The notes: generated by a model from the letters alone, not told the origin. Numbered from the stretch's first letter, positions 34,929 to 43,940 are shown. The stretch: DNA of 64,000 nt from Variovorax paradoxus (GCF_024734665.1 NZ_CP102931.1:248001-312000); one strand, 5' to 3'. Numbers and translations are program-made.

Positions 34929-35657
34929 ATGCCGTACCAACTCCATTACTGGCCCACCATCCAGGGCCGCGGTGAATTCGTGCGGCTCGCTCTCGAGGCG
35001 GCCGGCGCCGACTATGTCGACGTGGCGCGGCTACCTGAAGCCAAGGGCGGAGGCGAGTCCGCACTCGGCGAGCGTTTGGACGACCCCAACAGCGCGCGCC
35101 CCGCGTTCGCGCCGCCCTTTCTCGTCGATGGCGACATCGTGGTCGGGCAGACCGCCGCGATCCTGCTGTACCTGGGGCCTCGGCTCGGCCTGTCTGGCGT
35201 GGGCGAGTCCGACGGGCTGTGGACGCACCAGCTGCAGCTCACCATCGCCGACGTGGTGGCCGAGGCGCATGACACGCACCATCCGATCTCGGTCGACGCT
35301 TACTACGAAGACCAGCGCGACGCGGCGGTGCAGCGTGCACGGGCCTTTCGCGACGAGCGCATCCCGAAGTTCCTGAACTGGTTCGAGCGGGTGCTGCAGC
35401 GCAATCCCGCGGGCAACCTGCACCTGGTGGGCGACATGCTGACCTATGCGGACCTGTCGCTGTTCCAGCTGGTGGACGGCCTGCACTACGCATTTCCGAA
35501 GGCCACGGCCCGGGCGCTGGCCGCAACGCCCGCGGTCGAGAAGCTGCACGCCAACGTCAGGCGCCGCCAGCGCGTGCATGACTACCTGCAGAGCCCGCGC
35601 CGTATCGCGTTCAACGAAGACGGCATCTTCAGGCGCTACGCCGAACTGGACGGCTAA
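34929..35657 (+). CDS. Glutathione S-transferase family protein
   Basis: 242 residues: N-terminal thioredoxin-like domain (about 1-85, YWPTIQGRGEFVRLALEAAGADY and the VGQTAAILLYL glutathione-binding turn) and a C-terminal all-helical domain (about 95-215). The YWPTIQGRGE opening resembles sigma-class-like GSTs, with Tyr as a possible catalytic residue. Substrate unknown. It stands alone after the type VI island and is convergent with rsmI, 2 nt between the stops. Confidence 0.9.
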   Translation: MPYQLHYWPTIQGRGEFVRLALEAAGADYVDVARLPEAKGGGESALGERLDDPNSARPAFAPPFLVDGDIVVGQTAAILLYLGPRLGLSGVGESDGLWTHQLQLTIADVVAEAHDTHHPISVDAYYEDQRDAAVQRARAFRDERIPKFLNWFERVLQRNPAGNLHLVGDMLTYADLSLFQLVDGLHYAFPKATARALAATPAVEKLHANVRRRQRVHDYLQSPRRIAFNEDGIFRRYAELDG

Positions 35658-35659
35658 GG

Positions 35660-36610
35660 CTAGGCTTCTTCCGCGCCATTGCGAATGCGCAGCGCGGTCT
35701 CGTACAGCGTGTTGCGCGGCGCGCCGCTGATCTCGGCAGCCAGCTTCACCGCGGTCTTCACGGGCAACTCGGCCAGCAGCAGGCGCAACACGCGTTCGCC
35801 TTCCGCGCCGCCATCGCCGCTCACCGCCACGGGGTGCAGCACCAGCGCGAACTCTCCGCGCGTGCGGTCGCGGTCGGCGCTGAACCATTCGGGCAGGGCA
35901 CTGGCCGCGACGGTGGCGATCTCCTCGAACTGTTTGGTGAGCTCGCGGCCGACGGTGATGCGGCGTTCGCCCAGCGTGGCCAATGCGCGCGCCAGGCTCT
36001 CGATGCGGTGCGGCGCTTCGAGCAGCACCACGGCGCGCGGTTCCTGCGACAGCGCCTGCACGGCGGTGTCGCGCTCGCCGGCCTTGCTCGGCAGGAAGCC
36101 GGCGAAGACGAAGGCGCTGCTGGCGTTGCCGTCGCTGCCGCCATCCGCCACGAGGCCCGCCGCGCTGATTAGTGTGGTCACGCTGCTGGCACCGGGCAGT
36201 GGCAGCACGCGCTGCCCGGCCGCGCGCACGGCTGCGGCCAGCCGCGCGCCGGGGTCGCTCACGCCGGGCGTGCCGGCGTCGCTGACATAGGCGATGCGCT
36301 CGCCCTGCGCGAGCCGCGCGACCACGGTCTGCGCGGCCTCGGCTTCGTTGTGCTGGTGCACCGCCAGCAGCCGCGCGCCGGGACGGTCGATGCCGTAGGC
36401 GCGCAGCATGCTCTGCGTGTGGCGCGTGTCCTCGCAGGCGATGACGTCCACCAACTGCAGCACATGCAGCGCGCGCAGCGTGATGTCGGCCAGGTTGCCG
36501 ATGGGCGTGCCGACCACGTAGAGCGTGCCCTGCGGATAATGCTGCGCACCCGCGGCGTCGTGCGCGGCCGCGAGGGCGGCGCCGAAAGAAGCAGGGGCGA
36601 GTGAAGCCAA
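35660..36610 (-). CDS. rsmI: RsmI, 16S rRNA 2'-O-ribose C1402 methyltransferase
   Basis: 316 residues of the tetrapyrrole-methylase-like SAM-dependent fold. Signature motifs: GTLYVVGTPIGNLADITLRA at the start, then CEDTRHT, SDAGTPGVSDPG and the GEFALVL strand. It methylates the 2'-O of C1402 in 16S rRNA with RsmH. No ATG fits; the TTG at 36610, with GGAG seven nt upstream, gives a normal N-terminus. It is divergent from yraN, 54 nt apart; in enterobacteria the neighbours are yraM (lpoA) and yraN. Confidence 0.93.
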   Translation of the reverse strand: MASLAPASFGAALAAAHDAAGAQHYPQGTLYVVGTPIGNLADITLRALHVLQLVDVIACEDTRHTQSMLRAYGIDRPGARLLAVHQHNEAEAAQTVVARLAQGERIAYVSDAGTPGVSDPGARLAAAVRAAGQRVLPLPGASSVTTLISAAGLVADGGSDGNASSAFVFAGFLPSKAGERDTAVQALSQEPRAVVLLEAPHRIESLARALATLGERRITVGRELTKQFEEIATVAASALPEWFSADRDRTRGEFALVLHPVAVSGDGGAEGERVLRLLLAELPVKTAVKLAAEISGAPRNTLYETALRIRNGAEEA

Positions 36611-36664
36611 GAGGTTTCTCCGTCGGAATGAACGAACAAAAAAGAAGATTGCAGGCAGGGAGCC

Positions 36665-37039
36665 ATGAAGACCACCACAACGAAGCATCGGGGCGATGCG
36701 GCGGAAGACGCCGCGCTCGACTACCTGCGGGACGCCGGCCTGTTGCTGCTCGCGCGCAATTATCGGACGCCCGGGCGCGGCGGCGGCGAGATCGACCTGA
36801 TCATGCGCGATCCGCGCGGCTCCTCAGGCGGCACGCTGGTGTTCGTCGAGGTCCGCCAGCGCAGCGCCGGCACGCACGGCGGCGCGGGCGGCAGCATCAC
36901 CGGGCTGAAACAGCGGCGCATCGTGTTCGCCGCGCAGCACTACCTGAGCCGGCTGCGCGCGGTGCCGCCATGCCGTTTCGACGTGGTGCTGGTCGAGGAG
37001 AAAATCACCTGGCTTCAAGGCGCCTTCGACGCCGGCTGA
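36665..37039 (+). CDS. yraN: YraN, UPF0102 family nuclease-like protein
   Basis: 124 residues of the Holliday-junction-resolvase-like UPF0102 family, with the G-x-x-x-E-D-A-A opening (HRGDAAEDAALDYL), the E-I-D-L-I block and VFVEVRQR. This gives the E...D...E-x-(K/R) restriction-type active site, although the usual Lys of EVK is Arg here. It is probably DNA-associated; the cellular role is unclear. It is followed by diaA and dolP, as in E. coli. Confidence 0.93.
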   Translation: MKTTTTKHRGDAAEDAALDYLRDAGLLLLARNYRTPGRGGGEIDLIMRDPRGSSGGTLVFVEVRQRSAGTHGGAGGSITGLKQRRIVFAAQHYLSRLRAVPPCRFDVVLVEEKITWLQGAFDAG

Positions 37040-37126
37040 TGTGCCCTGCATGGGGAACTGAAGCCCTGCCGAGGGCTCCACAACTCACACGTCTTGTTTC
37101 ACAACCCCCAGTTATCATCCCGCCTC

Positions 37127-37771
37127 ATGCTCGAGCAACGTATTCAGCAGCACTTCATCGATAGTGCCGACCTCAAATACCAGACCGGACCGGTCCTCAG
37201 CAAACCCATCTCTCAAGCGATGCAGGCCATCCTGGCCTGTGTGACCAGCGGCGGCAAGGTGCTGGCTTGCGGCGCCGGTGTGTCTGGCCTGCTGGCGGCC
37301 CAGTTCGCCGCGCAGTTCGTGGGCCGCTTCGAACGCGAGCGGCCCGAGCTCGGCGCCATCGCGCTGCCAGGCGACACCACCGACCCCGAGGCCGACAGCG
37401 CCAGTGCTGCGGACTCCGATCGCTTTGCCCGCCAGGTGCGTGCGCTCGGCCAGGCCGGCGACGTGCTGCTCGCTCTGAGCGCCAGCGGGCAGTCCGCGTC
37501 GGTGCTGGCCGCGGTGGCTGCAGCGCACGAGCGCGATATGACCGTGGTCGCGCTGCTGGGCAATGCCGTTTCGGGCGTGCCCTCGGCTCCGGGCGCGGGC
37601 AGCAGCGGCTCGGGCGGCGCCATCGGCCGCGCGCTGCGCGAAACCGACGTCCAGATCAGCGTGCCGCACGAGCGTGCGGCACGCATCCACGAAATCCACC
37701 AGATCGCGCTGCATTGCCTGTGCGACGGCGTGGATGCCCAGTTACTCGGAGAACAGGAAGCTTCCTCATGA
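37127..37771 (+). CDS. diaA: DiaA-like SIS-domain protein
   Basis: 214 residues of the sugar-isomerase (SIS) fold related to GmhA, with the GGKVLACGAGVSG and LLALSASGQSASVLAAV phosphosugar-binding loops and the C-terminal HEIHQIALHCLCDGVD helix. E. coli DiaA binds DnaA and promotes timely replication initiation; placement between yraN and dolP supports DiaA over phosphoheptose isomerase. A Gly/Ser insert (GAGSSGSGG) near residue 160 is unusual. The ATG at 37127 is preferred; a GTG/TTG start to 37094 is possible. Confidence 0.88.
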   Translation: MLEQRIQQHFIDSADLKYQTGPVLSKPISQAMQAILACVTSGGKVLACGAGVSGLLAAQFAAQFVGRFERERPELGAIALPGDTTDPEADSASAADSDRFARQVRALGQAGDVLLALSASGQSASVLAAVAAAHERDMTVVALLGNAVSGVPSAPGAGSSGSGGAIGRALRETDVQISVPHERAARIHEIHQIALHCLCDGVDAQLLGEQEASS

Positions 37772-38586
37772 CCATGACGACCATGAAGACGACATCGACC
37801 CAGCGTTTCGCCCTTGCCCTGACCCTGGGCGCCGCATTGGTTGCAGGCCTTTCTGCCTGCGTGCCGCTCGTCGTGGGTGGCGCGGCCGTGGTGGGCGTGG
37901 GCATGGTGGCCACCGACCGCCGCAGCTCGGGCGCGCAACTGGATGACCAGGGCATCGAGCTGCGTGCCGCGGCCCGCGTGCGCGACATCGCCAACGACCA
38001 GATGTACGTGAGCGTCACCAGCTTCAACCGCCAGGTGCTGCTGACCGGCGCCGTGGGCAGCGATGCCGACCGCCGCCGCGTCGAGGACGAGGTGAGCCGC
38101 ATCGTGAACGTGCGCTCGGTGGTGAACGAACTGACCATCGGCGCCTCGAGCACCTTCCAGGACCGCTCGAACGACCTCTACATCACCGGCAAGGTGAAGG
38201 CCTCGCTGCTCGACGCCAAGGACATCTTCGCCAATTCCTTCAAGGTGGTGACCGAGCGCGGCACGGTCTACCTGATGGGCATCGCCACGCGGCGCGAAAC
38301 CGACCGCGCCACCGAAATCACGCGCGGCATCTCGGGTGTGGTGAAGGTGGTGCGGGTGGTCGAGATAGTGAGCGAGGCAGACCTGGCAGCCAGCCAGGCG
38401 GCGAACCAGGCTGCGGCGCAGCGCGGCGGCACGGGCCCGGCGCCGGTGACGTCGGCCTCGCCGTCCACGCCTTCGTCGTCGTCTTCCACCTCGCGCGTGC
38501 CGCTGCCGCCGATGGATCCGCTGCCTGGGTCGGGCTCCACGTCGACGCAGCCTTCGGGCAACGCGACGACCTCGCCGGTGCGCTGA
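37768..38586 (+). CDS. dolP: DolP-like BON-domain outer-membrane lipoprotein
   Basis: 272 residues: lipoprotein-like signal (GLSACVPL) and two BON domains (about 55-125 and 130-205, with VNELTIGASS between), then a long Ser/Thr/Pro-rich tail absent from E. coli DolP. DolP maintains outer-membrane integrity and supports BAM function at division sites. The start overlaps the diaA stop (ATGA); an alternative ATG is two codons on. A strong terminator follows. Confidence 0.9.
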   Translation: MTMTTMKTTSTQRFALALTLGAALVAGLSACVPLVVGGAAVVGVGMVATDRRSSGAQLDDQGIELRAAARVRDIANDQMYVSVTSFNRQVLLTGAVGSDADRRRVEDEVSRIVNVRSVVNELTIGASSTFQDRSNDLYITGKVKASLLDAKDIFANSFKVVTERGTVYLMGIATRRETDRATEITRGISGVVKVVRVVEIVSEADLAASQAANQAAAQRGGTGPAPVTSASPSTPSSSSSTSRVPLPPMDPLPGSGSTSTQPSGNATTSPVR

Positions 38587-38610
38587 CAAACCGGTGGCAG
38601 CGTCGCAATG

Positions 38611-38638
38611 AAAAAAGCCCGCATCAGCGGGCTTTTTT
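38611..38638 (+). terminator. Intrinsic terminator after dolP (bidirectional)
   Basis: Stem AAAAAAGCCCGC/GCGGGCTTTTTT with loop ATCA. The T-run ends at the stop codon of the convergent dehydrogenase gene, and the A-run gives T's on the other strand, so it can serve both genes. Confidence 0.92.
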
Positions 38639-39546
38639 CATTTGAGTCGAATGATGAGGCTCGACGTGTCCCAGCGCCGCCCGCCGGCCTGCTGCACGTC
38701 GGCGTAGAACTGGTCGACCAGCGCTGTCACCGGCACGCGCGCGCCGTTGCGCTTGGCTTCGTCGAGCACCAGGCCCAGGTCCTTGCGCATCCAGTCGACC
38801 GCGAAGCCGTAGTCGAACTTGCCTTCGATCATGGTCTTGCCGCGGTTTTCCATCTGCCAGCTCTGGGCCGCGCCCTTGCTGATGACGCCCAGCACGGCCT
38901 CCATGTCGAGCCCGGCGCGCTGGCCGAAGGCAATGGCTTCAGACAGGCCCTGCACCAGGCCCGCGATGGCGATCTGGTTCACCATCTTCGCGAGCTGGCC
39001 GGCGCCGCTTTCGCCCAGCAGCGTGACCGCGCGCGAGAACGCCATGGCCACCGGCTTGATGCGTTCGAATGCCGCCGCGTCGCCGCCGCACATCACGGTG
39101 AGCGCGCCGTTCTGCGCGCCGGCCTGGCCGCCCGAGACGGGCGCGTCGATGAAGTGCAGGCCCAGCGCCTGTGCGGCCTTGGAGAGTTCGCGCGCCACGT
39201 CGGCCGAGGCGGTCGTGTGGTCGACCAGCACGGCGCCCTTCTTCATGCCGGCGAAAGCGCCGTCGTCGCCCAGTACCACCGAGCGCAGGTCGTCGTCGTT
39301 GCCGACGCAGCAGAACACGATGTCGGCGCCAGCGGCTGCTTCGCGCGGGGTGGCGGCATGGCGCCCGGGCGGGCCGAACTCGGCGGCCCAGGCTTGTGCC
39401 TTGGCGGGTGTGCGGTTGTAGACCGTGACGCTGTGGCCGGCCTTGGCCAGGTGGCCTGCCATGGGGCCGCCCATGACGCCGAGGCCGAGGAAAGCCACTG
39501 TCTGTGCGGGGACGGATTCGTAGGTGCGGGTATTGATGCTGCTCAT
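38638..39546 (-). CDS. 3-Hydroxyisobutyrate dehydrogenase-family NAD(P) oxidoreductase
   Basis: 302 residues of the beta-hydroxyacid dehydrogenase family: N-terminal Rossmann domain with FLGLGVMGGPMAGHL, the substrate-binding DAPVSGGQAGA motif, and the catalytic Lys in GAGQLAKMVNQI. Relatives include tartronate semialdehyde reductase, glyoxylate reductase and 3-HIBDH; the sequence does not decide among them. The ATG at 39546 is used. It is divergent from a MerR gene with a palindrome in between. Confidence 0.92.
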   Translation of the reverse strand: MSSINTRTYESVPAQTVAFLGLGVMGGPMAGHLAKAGHSVTVYNRTPAKAQAWAAEFGPPGRHAATPREAAAGADIVFCCVGNDDDLRSVVLGDDGAFAGMKKGAVLVDHTTASADVARELSKAAQALGLHFIDAPVSGGQAGAQNGALTVMCGGDAAAFERIKPVAMAFSRAVTLLGESGAGQLAKMVNQIAIAGLVQGLSEAIAFGQRAGLDMEAVLGVISKGAAQSWQMENRGKTMIEGKFDYGFAVDWMRKDLGLVLDEAKRNGARVPVTALVDQFYADVQQAGGRRWDTSSLIIRLK

Positions 39547-39596
39547 GGGGCGACAGCTTAAAGCCATTCCGCGACAGGTGTGATGGCTCAAACATG

Positions 39597-39608
39597 TACG
39601 TGAACGTA
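39597..39608. promoter_or_regulatory. Palindrome TACGTGAACGTA between dehydrogenase and merR genes
   Basis: Half-sites TACGT/ACGTA around a GA centre lie 25 nt before the merR ATG and 51 nt from the dehydrogenase ATG. A MerR-type or autoregulatory operator is plausible, though its spacing to promoter hexamers could not be established. Confidence 0.4.
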
Positions 39609-39633
39609 TAGGTTTGGGTAGAATCGCTTCACC

Positions 39634-40116
39634 ATGACTGAAGCGAGCCCCGCCAAGACCATCACCGTGCGCGATGCCGCGGCCCGGCTCGACGTGACTC
39701 CGCGCACGCTCAAGTACTACGAGGAACTGGGCATCGTGGTGCCGGTGCGCAGCGAGGGCGGCTACCGCCTGTACGAGCAGGCCGACCTCGACAAGCTGGC
39801 GCGCGTGCTTCGCATGCGCTCGCTGGGTTTTTCGCTCACGGCCATCACCACGATGCTGCAGCAGCCGATGGAGGCGCCGGCCGAAGGCGGGCGCCCGCGG
39901 CTGTCGAATGCGTCACTAAAGACGCTGCGCGAAACGCTCACCGAGCAGCTGGGCACGCTCGATGCGCGCGTGGCGCAGGTCCGCCGCGAGCTCAAGGAGG
40001 CGGCTTCGCTACAGGCTCAAATACGGCGCGACCTCGACTATGTGGAGCGCCGCCTCGCCGGCGAGCCGGTAGAAGAGGCGCTCGAGCAGCGCCGTAAGGA
40101 ACGGCCGGCGTCATGA
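39634..40116 (+). CDS. MerR-family transcriptional regulator
   Basis: 160 residues: winged HTH of MerR type (about 10-78; TVRDAAARLDVTPRTLKYYEELG and GYRLYEQADLDKL), then a coiled-coil helix (about 95-150). There is no Cys cluster, so it does not look like a metal sensor. Its stop overlaps the start of the MFS exporter gene (ATGA), which suggests it controls that exporter in response to an exported compound. Confidence 0.92.
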   Translation: MTEASPAKTITVRDAAARLDVTPRTLKYYEELGIVVPVRSEGGYRLYEQADLDKLARVLRMRSLGFSLTAITTMLQQPMEAPAEGGRPRLSNASLKTLRETLTEQLGTLDARVAQVRRELKEAASLQAQIRRDLDYVERRLAGEPVEEALEQRRKERPAS

Positions 40117-41663
40117 ACACTTCGGCTCTGGCGTGGCCTTCGCGCGGTAATGCCGCGGCCGCGCTGCTGCCCTGGGCCATCGGCCTCGTCACGGCCATCG
40201 ACTATTTCGACAACGCGCTGTTCGCCTTCTTCGCCAGCTACATCGCCGGCGGCGTCAACGCCTCGCCCGACGAACTGGTGTGGGCTTCGAGCGCCTATGC
40301 GTTGGGCGCGGTGCTCGGCATCCTGCATCAGCATGCGTGGATCGAGCGGCTGGGTTACCGGCGCTACCTGGCCGTCTGCATGTTCGCCTTCGCCCTGGGC
40401 GGCGTGGGCGCGGCGCTGTGCGACAGCTCGATGCAGCTCACGCTGGCGCGCGCCGTGCAGGGCTACTTCGTCGGCCCGATGCTCGGCGCCTGCCGCATCC
40501 TGATCCAGATCGGCATTCCGCCCGCGCGCCGCGCCAAGGCGCTGAAGGCGTTCATGGTGCTGATCGTCTTCGGCGGCGCGCTGGCGCCCATCGCGGGCGC
40601 CTTTCTCGTGACCAACTTCGACTGGCGCTGGCTGTTCGCGAGCACCGCGCCGGCCGCGGCGCTCATCGGGCTGCTCGTGCTCTGGACGCTGCCCGACATC
40701 GGCGACGTCGAGCCGCACGAGCGCACCGAGCCGCACTACGTCGCCTACGTGGTGTTCGCGCTCGCGCAGGCCGCGCTGCAGGTGGTGCTGACGCGCTCGC
40801 ACTTCGAGCTGTTCACTGGCTCGCCAGCGCTGATCGGCCTCACCATCGCCGGCGTGGCGGGGCTTGCGTGGTTCGGCTGGCAGCAATGGCAACACCCCGC
40901 GCCGCTGGTGCGGCTGCATGCGCTGCGCAACGCATCGTTTCGCGTGGGGCTGGCACTCTACGTCGTCTACTACTACCTCTCGACGGGCTTCAGCTACCTG
41001 CTGCCGCGGATGATGGAAGGCGGGCTCGGCTTCACCGTGGGAAACACCGGCTATTTCACGGGCGCGGCCTCGCTCGCGACCGGGCTGCTGGTGTTCGTCT
41101 ACCTGAAGTACTCGGCGCGGTTGGCGCGCAAGAAATGGCTCATCGTCACGGGCTTCGGTATTGCGGCGCTGGCGGCGTGGTGGCTGTCGCGGGTCACGCC
41201 GCAGGCGGGGCGCGAGGCCTTGCTGGTACCGCTGCTGTTGCGCGGGCTGCTGATGCTGTTCGTCGTGCTGCCGGTGGCGAACCTCACCTTCAAGCCATTC
41301 GCGGCAGAGGAGTTCGCGCACGGCTACCGGCTCAAAAACCTCGTGCGCCAGTTGGCGATTTCATTCGCGACCTCGAGCGTGATCGCGCTGCAGCAGCATC
41401 GGCTGGCGCTGCACGAGGTGCGGCTCGGCGAATCGGCCAATGCCGCGAACGCGAGCTTCATGCAGGCGCTGGATTCGTTGACCCGTGGGTTCGCGGCGGT
41501 GGGCCACGCTGCCGGTGAGGCGCATGCCATGGCGCTGGGCACGCTGTACCGCACGCTCGAACAGCAGGCCACGTTCATGGCCTCGCTGGACGGGTTCACC
41601 GCGATGGCGGTGGTTGCACTGGCGGCAGGAATCTTCGCTGCGTGGCAGCGAACGATCGACTGA
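40113..41663 (+). CDS. MFS transporter, DHA2-like
   Basis: 516 residues with about 14 hydrophobic segments, as in the DHA2/EmrB drug:H+ antiporter family. The N-terminal AIDYFDNALFAFFASYIAG and LGAVLGILHQHAWIERLGYRRYL segments match motif A-like loops, but the canonical GxLaDrxGrkx is degenerate. It is coupled to the MerR gene by a 4-nt overlap. Substrate unknown. Confidence 0.88.
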   Translation: MNTSALAWPSRGNAAAALLPWAIGLVTAIDYFDNALFAFFASYIAGGVNASPDELVWASSAYALGAVLGILHQHAWIERLGYRRYLAVCMFAFALGGVGAALCDSSMQLTLARAVQGYFVGPMLGACRILIQIGIPPARRAKALKAFMVLIVFGGALAPIAGAFLVTNFDWRWLFASTAPAAALIGLLVLWTLPDIGDVEPHERTEPHYVAYVVFALAQAALQVVLTRSHFELFTGSPALIGLTIAGVAGLAWFGWQQWQHPAPLVRLHALRNASFRVGLALYVVYYYLSTGFSYLLPRMMEGGLGFTVGNTGYFTGAASLATGLLVFVYLKYSARLARKKWLIVTGFGIAALAAWWLSRVTPQAGREALLVPLLLRGLLMLFVVLPVANLTFKPFAAEEFAHGYRLKNLVRQLAISFATSSVIALQQHRLALHEVRLGESANAANASFMQALDSLTRGFAAVGHAAGEAHAMALGTLYRTLEQQATFMASLDGFTAMAVVALAAGIFAAWQRTID

Positions 41664-41674
41664 GCGATTGCCGC

Positions 41675-42811
41675 TTAAACGATAGCGAAGTGCTCGGTGC
41701 CGGCGGCCAGGTCTGTGCTGCGCGCACGCTGGCTGTTCAGCTTGATCTGCAGCCGCAGGTCGTTTGCCGAGTCCGCGTTGCGGATGGCATCTTCGAAGGT
41801 GATCGAGTGGCTTTCGAACAGGTCGAACAGCGCCTGGTCGAAAGTCTGCATGCCCAGGTTGCGGCTCTTGCGCATGATCTCCTTGATCTCGCCCACTTCG
41901 CCCTTGAAGATCAGGTCGGAAATCAGCGGCGTGTTCAGCAGCACTTCAACAGCGGCCACCCGGCCCTGGCCGTCTTCGGTTGGCACCAGCCGCTGCGAGA
42001 CCAGCGAGCGCAGGTTCAGCGACAGGTCCATCAGCAGCTGCGCGCGACGCTCTTCGGGGAAGAAGTTGATGATCCGGTCCAGCGCCTGGTTGGCGCTGTT
42101 GGCGTGCAGCGTGGCCATGCAAAGGTGGCCGGTTTCGGCGAAGGCCACGGCGTGCTCCATGGTCTCGCGGTCGCGGATTTCGCCCATCAGGATCACGTCG
42201 GGCGCCTGGCGCAGCGTGTTCTTCAGCGCGGCTTCCCAGCTGTCGGTATCGATGCCCACTTCGCGCTGCGTCACCACGCAGTTCTTGTGCGGGTGCACGA
42301 ACTCGACCGGGTCTTCCACCGTCACGATGTGGCCGTACGAATTTTCGTTGCGCCAGTCGATCATCGCGGCCAGCGTGGTCGACTTGCCCGAACCCGTGGC
42401 GCCCACCATGATGGTGAGGCCGCGCTTGGTCATCGACACGTCTTTCAGAATCTGCGGCATGCCCAGGCCGTCGATGGTCGGCAGCTTGGCGGGAATGGTC
42501 CGCAGCACCATGCCGACCTTGCCCTGCTGCACGAAGGCGTTCACGCGGAAGCGGCCGATGCCGGTCGGCGAGATCGCGAAGTTGCATTCCTTGGTGCGCT
42601 CGAACTCCGCCGTCTGGCGGTCGTTCATGATCGAGCGCGTGAGCGCCAGCGTGTGCGGCGCGCCCAGCGCCTGCTGCGACACTTTGGTGACCTTGCCGTC
42701 GACCTTGATGGCCGGCGGAAAGTCGGCGGTGATGAACAAGTCGCTGCCGTTTCGGCTCACCATGAGCTTGAGCAGGTCGTTGATGAACTGGCTGGCTTGA
42801 TCGCGTTCCAT
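41675..42811 (-). CDS. pilU: PilU, type IV pilus retraction ATPase
   Basis: 378 residues of the GspE/PilT secretion ATPase family. Walker A GATGSGKST, Asp box VEDPVEFVH, Walker B VILMGEIRDRETM and His box TLHANSANQA are intact. The length and the extended C-terminus (about 345-378) fit PilU, a PilT-dependent accessory motor. It follows pilT with 34 nt between them. Confidence 0.95.
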   Translation of the reverse strand: MERDQASQFINDLLKLMVSRNGSDLFITADFPPAIKVDGKVTKVSQQALGAPHTLALTRSIMNDRQTAEFERTKECNFAISPTGIGRFRVNAFVQQGKVGMVLRTIPAKLPTIDGLGMPQILKDVSMTKRGLTIMVGATGSGKSTTLAAMIDWRNENSYGHIVTVEDPVEFVHPHKNCVVTQREVGIDTDSWEAALKNTLRQAPDVILMGEIRDRETMEHAVAFAETGHLCMATLHANSANQALDRIINFFPEERRAQLLMDLSLNLRSLVSQRLVPTEDGQGRVAAVEVLLNTPLISDLIFKGEVGEIKEIMRKSRNLGMQTFDQALFDLFESHSITFEDAIRNADSANDLRLQIKLNSQRARSTDLAAGTEHFAIV

Positions 42812-42845
42812 GATGTCTGTGCTCCTGGGGGCTGCTCGTCTTGAA

Positions 42846-43889
42846 TCAGCCCGGGAAGTTTTCGGGGATCTTCGCCTTGCCGCGGGCTTCGGCTGCCGAG
42901 ATGGTATTGCGGCGCACCAGCTCTGTCAGGTTCTGGTCGAGCGTCTGCATGCCCGAGCCCTGGCCGGTCTGGATGGTGGAGTACATCTGCGCCACCTTGG
43001 CCTCGCGGATCAGGTTGCGGATGGCGGGCGTGCCCAGCATGATCTCGTGCGCTGCCACGCGGCCCTGGCCGTCCTTGGTCTTACACAGCGTCTGCGAGAT
43101 CACTGCCTGCAGTGATTCCGACAGCATTGCGCGGATCATTTCCTTTTCTTCGCCGGGGAACACGTCGATGATCCGGTCGATGGTCTTGGCGGCGGAAGAG
43201 GTGTGCAGCGTGCCGAACACCAGGTGGCCCGTTTCGGCCGCGGTCATGGCGAGGCGGATGGTTTCGAGGTCGCGCAACTCGCCCACCAGGATGGCGTCCG
43301 GGTCTTCGCGCAGGGCGGAGCGCAGCGCGTTCGAGAACGACAGCGTCATCGGGCCGACTTCGCGCTGGTTGATCAGGCACTTCTTCGACTCGTGCACGAA
43401 CTCGATCGGGTCTTCCACCGTGAGGATGTGGCCGTATTCGTTCTCGTTGAGGTAGTTGACCATGGCGGCCAGCGTGGTCGACTTGCCCGAGCCCGTGGGG
43501 CCCGTCACCAGCACCAGCCCGCGCGGCTTGAGCGCGAGTTCGCCGAAAATCTTCGGTGCGTTCAGCTGCTCCAGCGTCAGGATCTTCGAGGGAATGGTCC
43601 GGAACACCGCGGCCGCGCCACGTGCCTGGTTGAAGGCGTTCACGCGGAAGCGCGCGAGGCCGTCGATCTCGAACGAGAAGTCGACCTCCAGGAACTCTTC
43701 GTAGTGCTTGCGGTGCGTGTCGCTCATGATGTCGTACACCATGGCGTGCACGCCCTTGTGATCGAGTGCGTCGACGTTGATGCGGCGCACGTCGCCGTTC
43801 ACGCGGATCATGGGCGGCAGGCCTGCGGAAAGATGCAGGTCGGAGGCTTTGTTCTTGACGCTGAACGCCAGCAATTGGGTGATGTCCAC
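42846..43889 (-). CDS. pilT: PilT, type IV pilus retraction ATPase
   Basis: 347 residues, close to the usual 344. Motifs: Walker A GPTGSGKST, VEDPIEFVH, AILVGELRDLETI and TLHTSSAAKT, and the C-terminal AIRNLIREAK helix required for retraction. It hydrolyses ATP at the pilus base to depolymerise pilin. The start is GTG at 43889 with GGAG just upstream; the in-frame ATG at 43970 lies inside the divergent yggS gene. pilTU divergent from yggS is a conserved arrangement. Confidence 0.96.
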   Translation of the reverse strand: MDITQLLAFSVKNKASDLHLSAGLPPMIRVNGDVRRINVDALDHKGVHAMVYDIMSDTHRKHYEEFLEVDFSFEIDGLARFRVNAFNQARGAAAVFRTIPSKILTLEQLNAPKIFGELALKPRGLVLVTGPTGSGKSTTLAAMVNYLNENEYGHILTVEDPIEFVHESKKCLINQREVGPMTLSFSNALRSALREDPDAILVGELRDLETIRLAMTAAETGHLVFGTLHTSSAAKTIDRIIDVFPGEEKEMIRAMLSESLQAVISQTLCKTKDGQGRVAAHEIMLGTPAIRNLIREAKVAQMYSTIQTGQGSGMQTLDQNLTELVRRNTISAAEARGKAKIPENFPG

Positions 43890-43940
43890 GGGGCTCCTCG
43901 GCTCGAGTTCGGTGACGTTTTGATACGATTTTGGACGATT

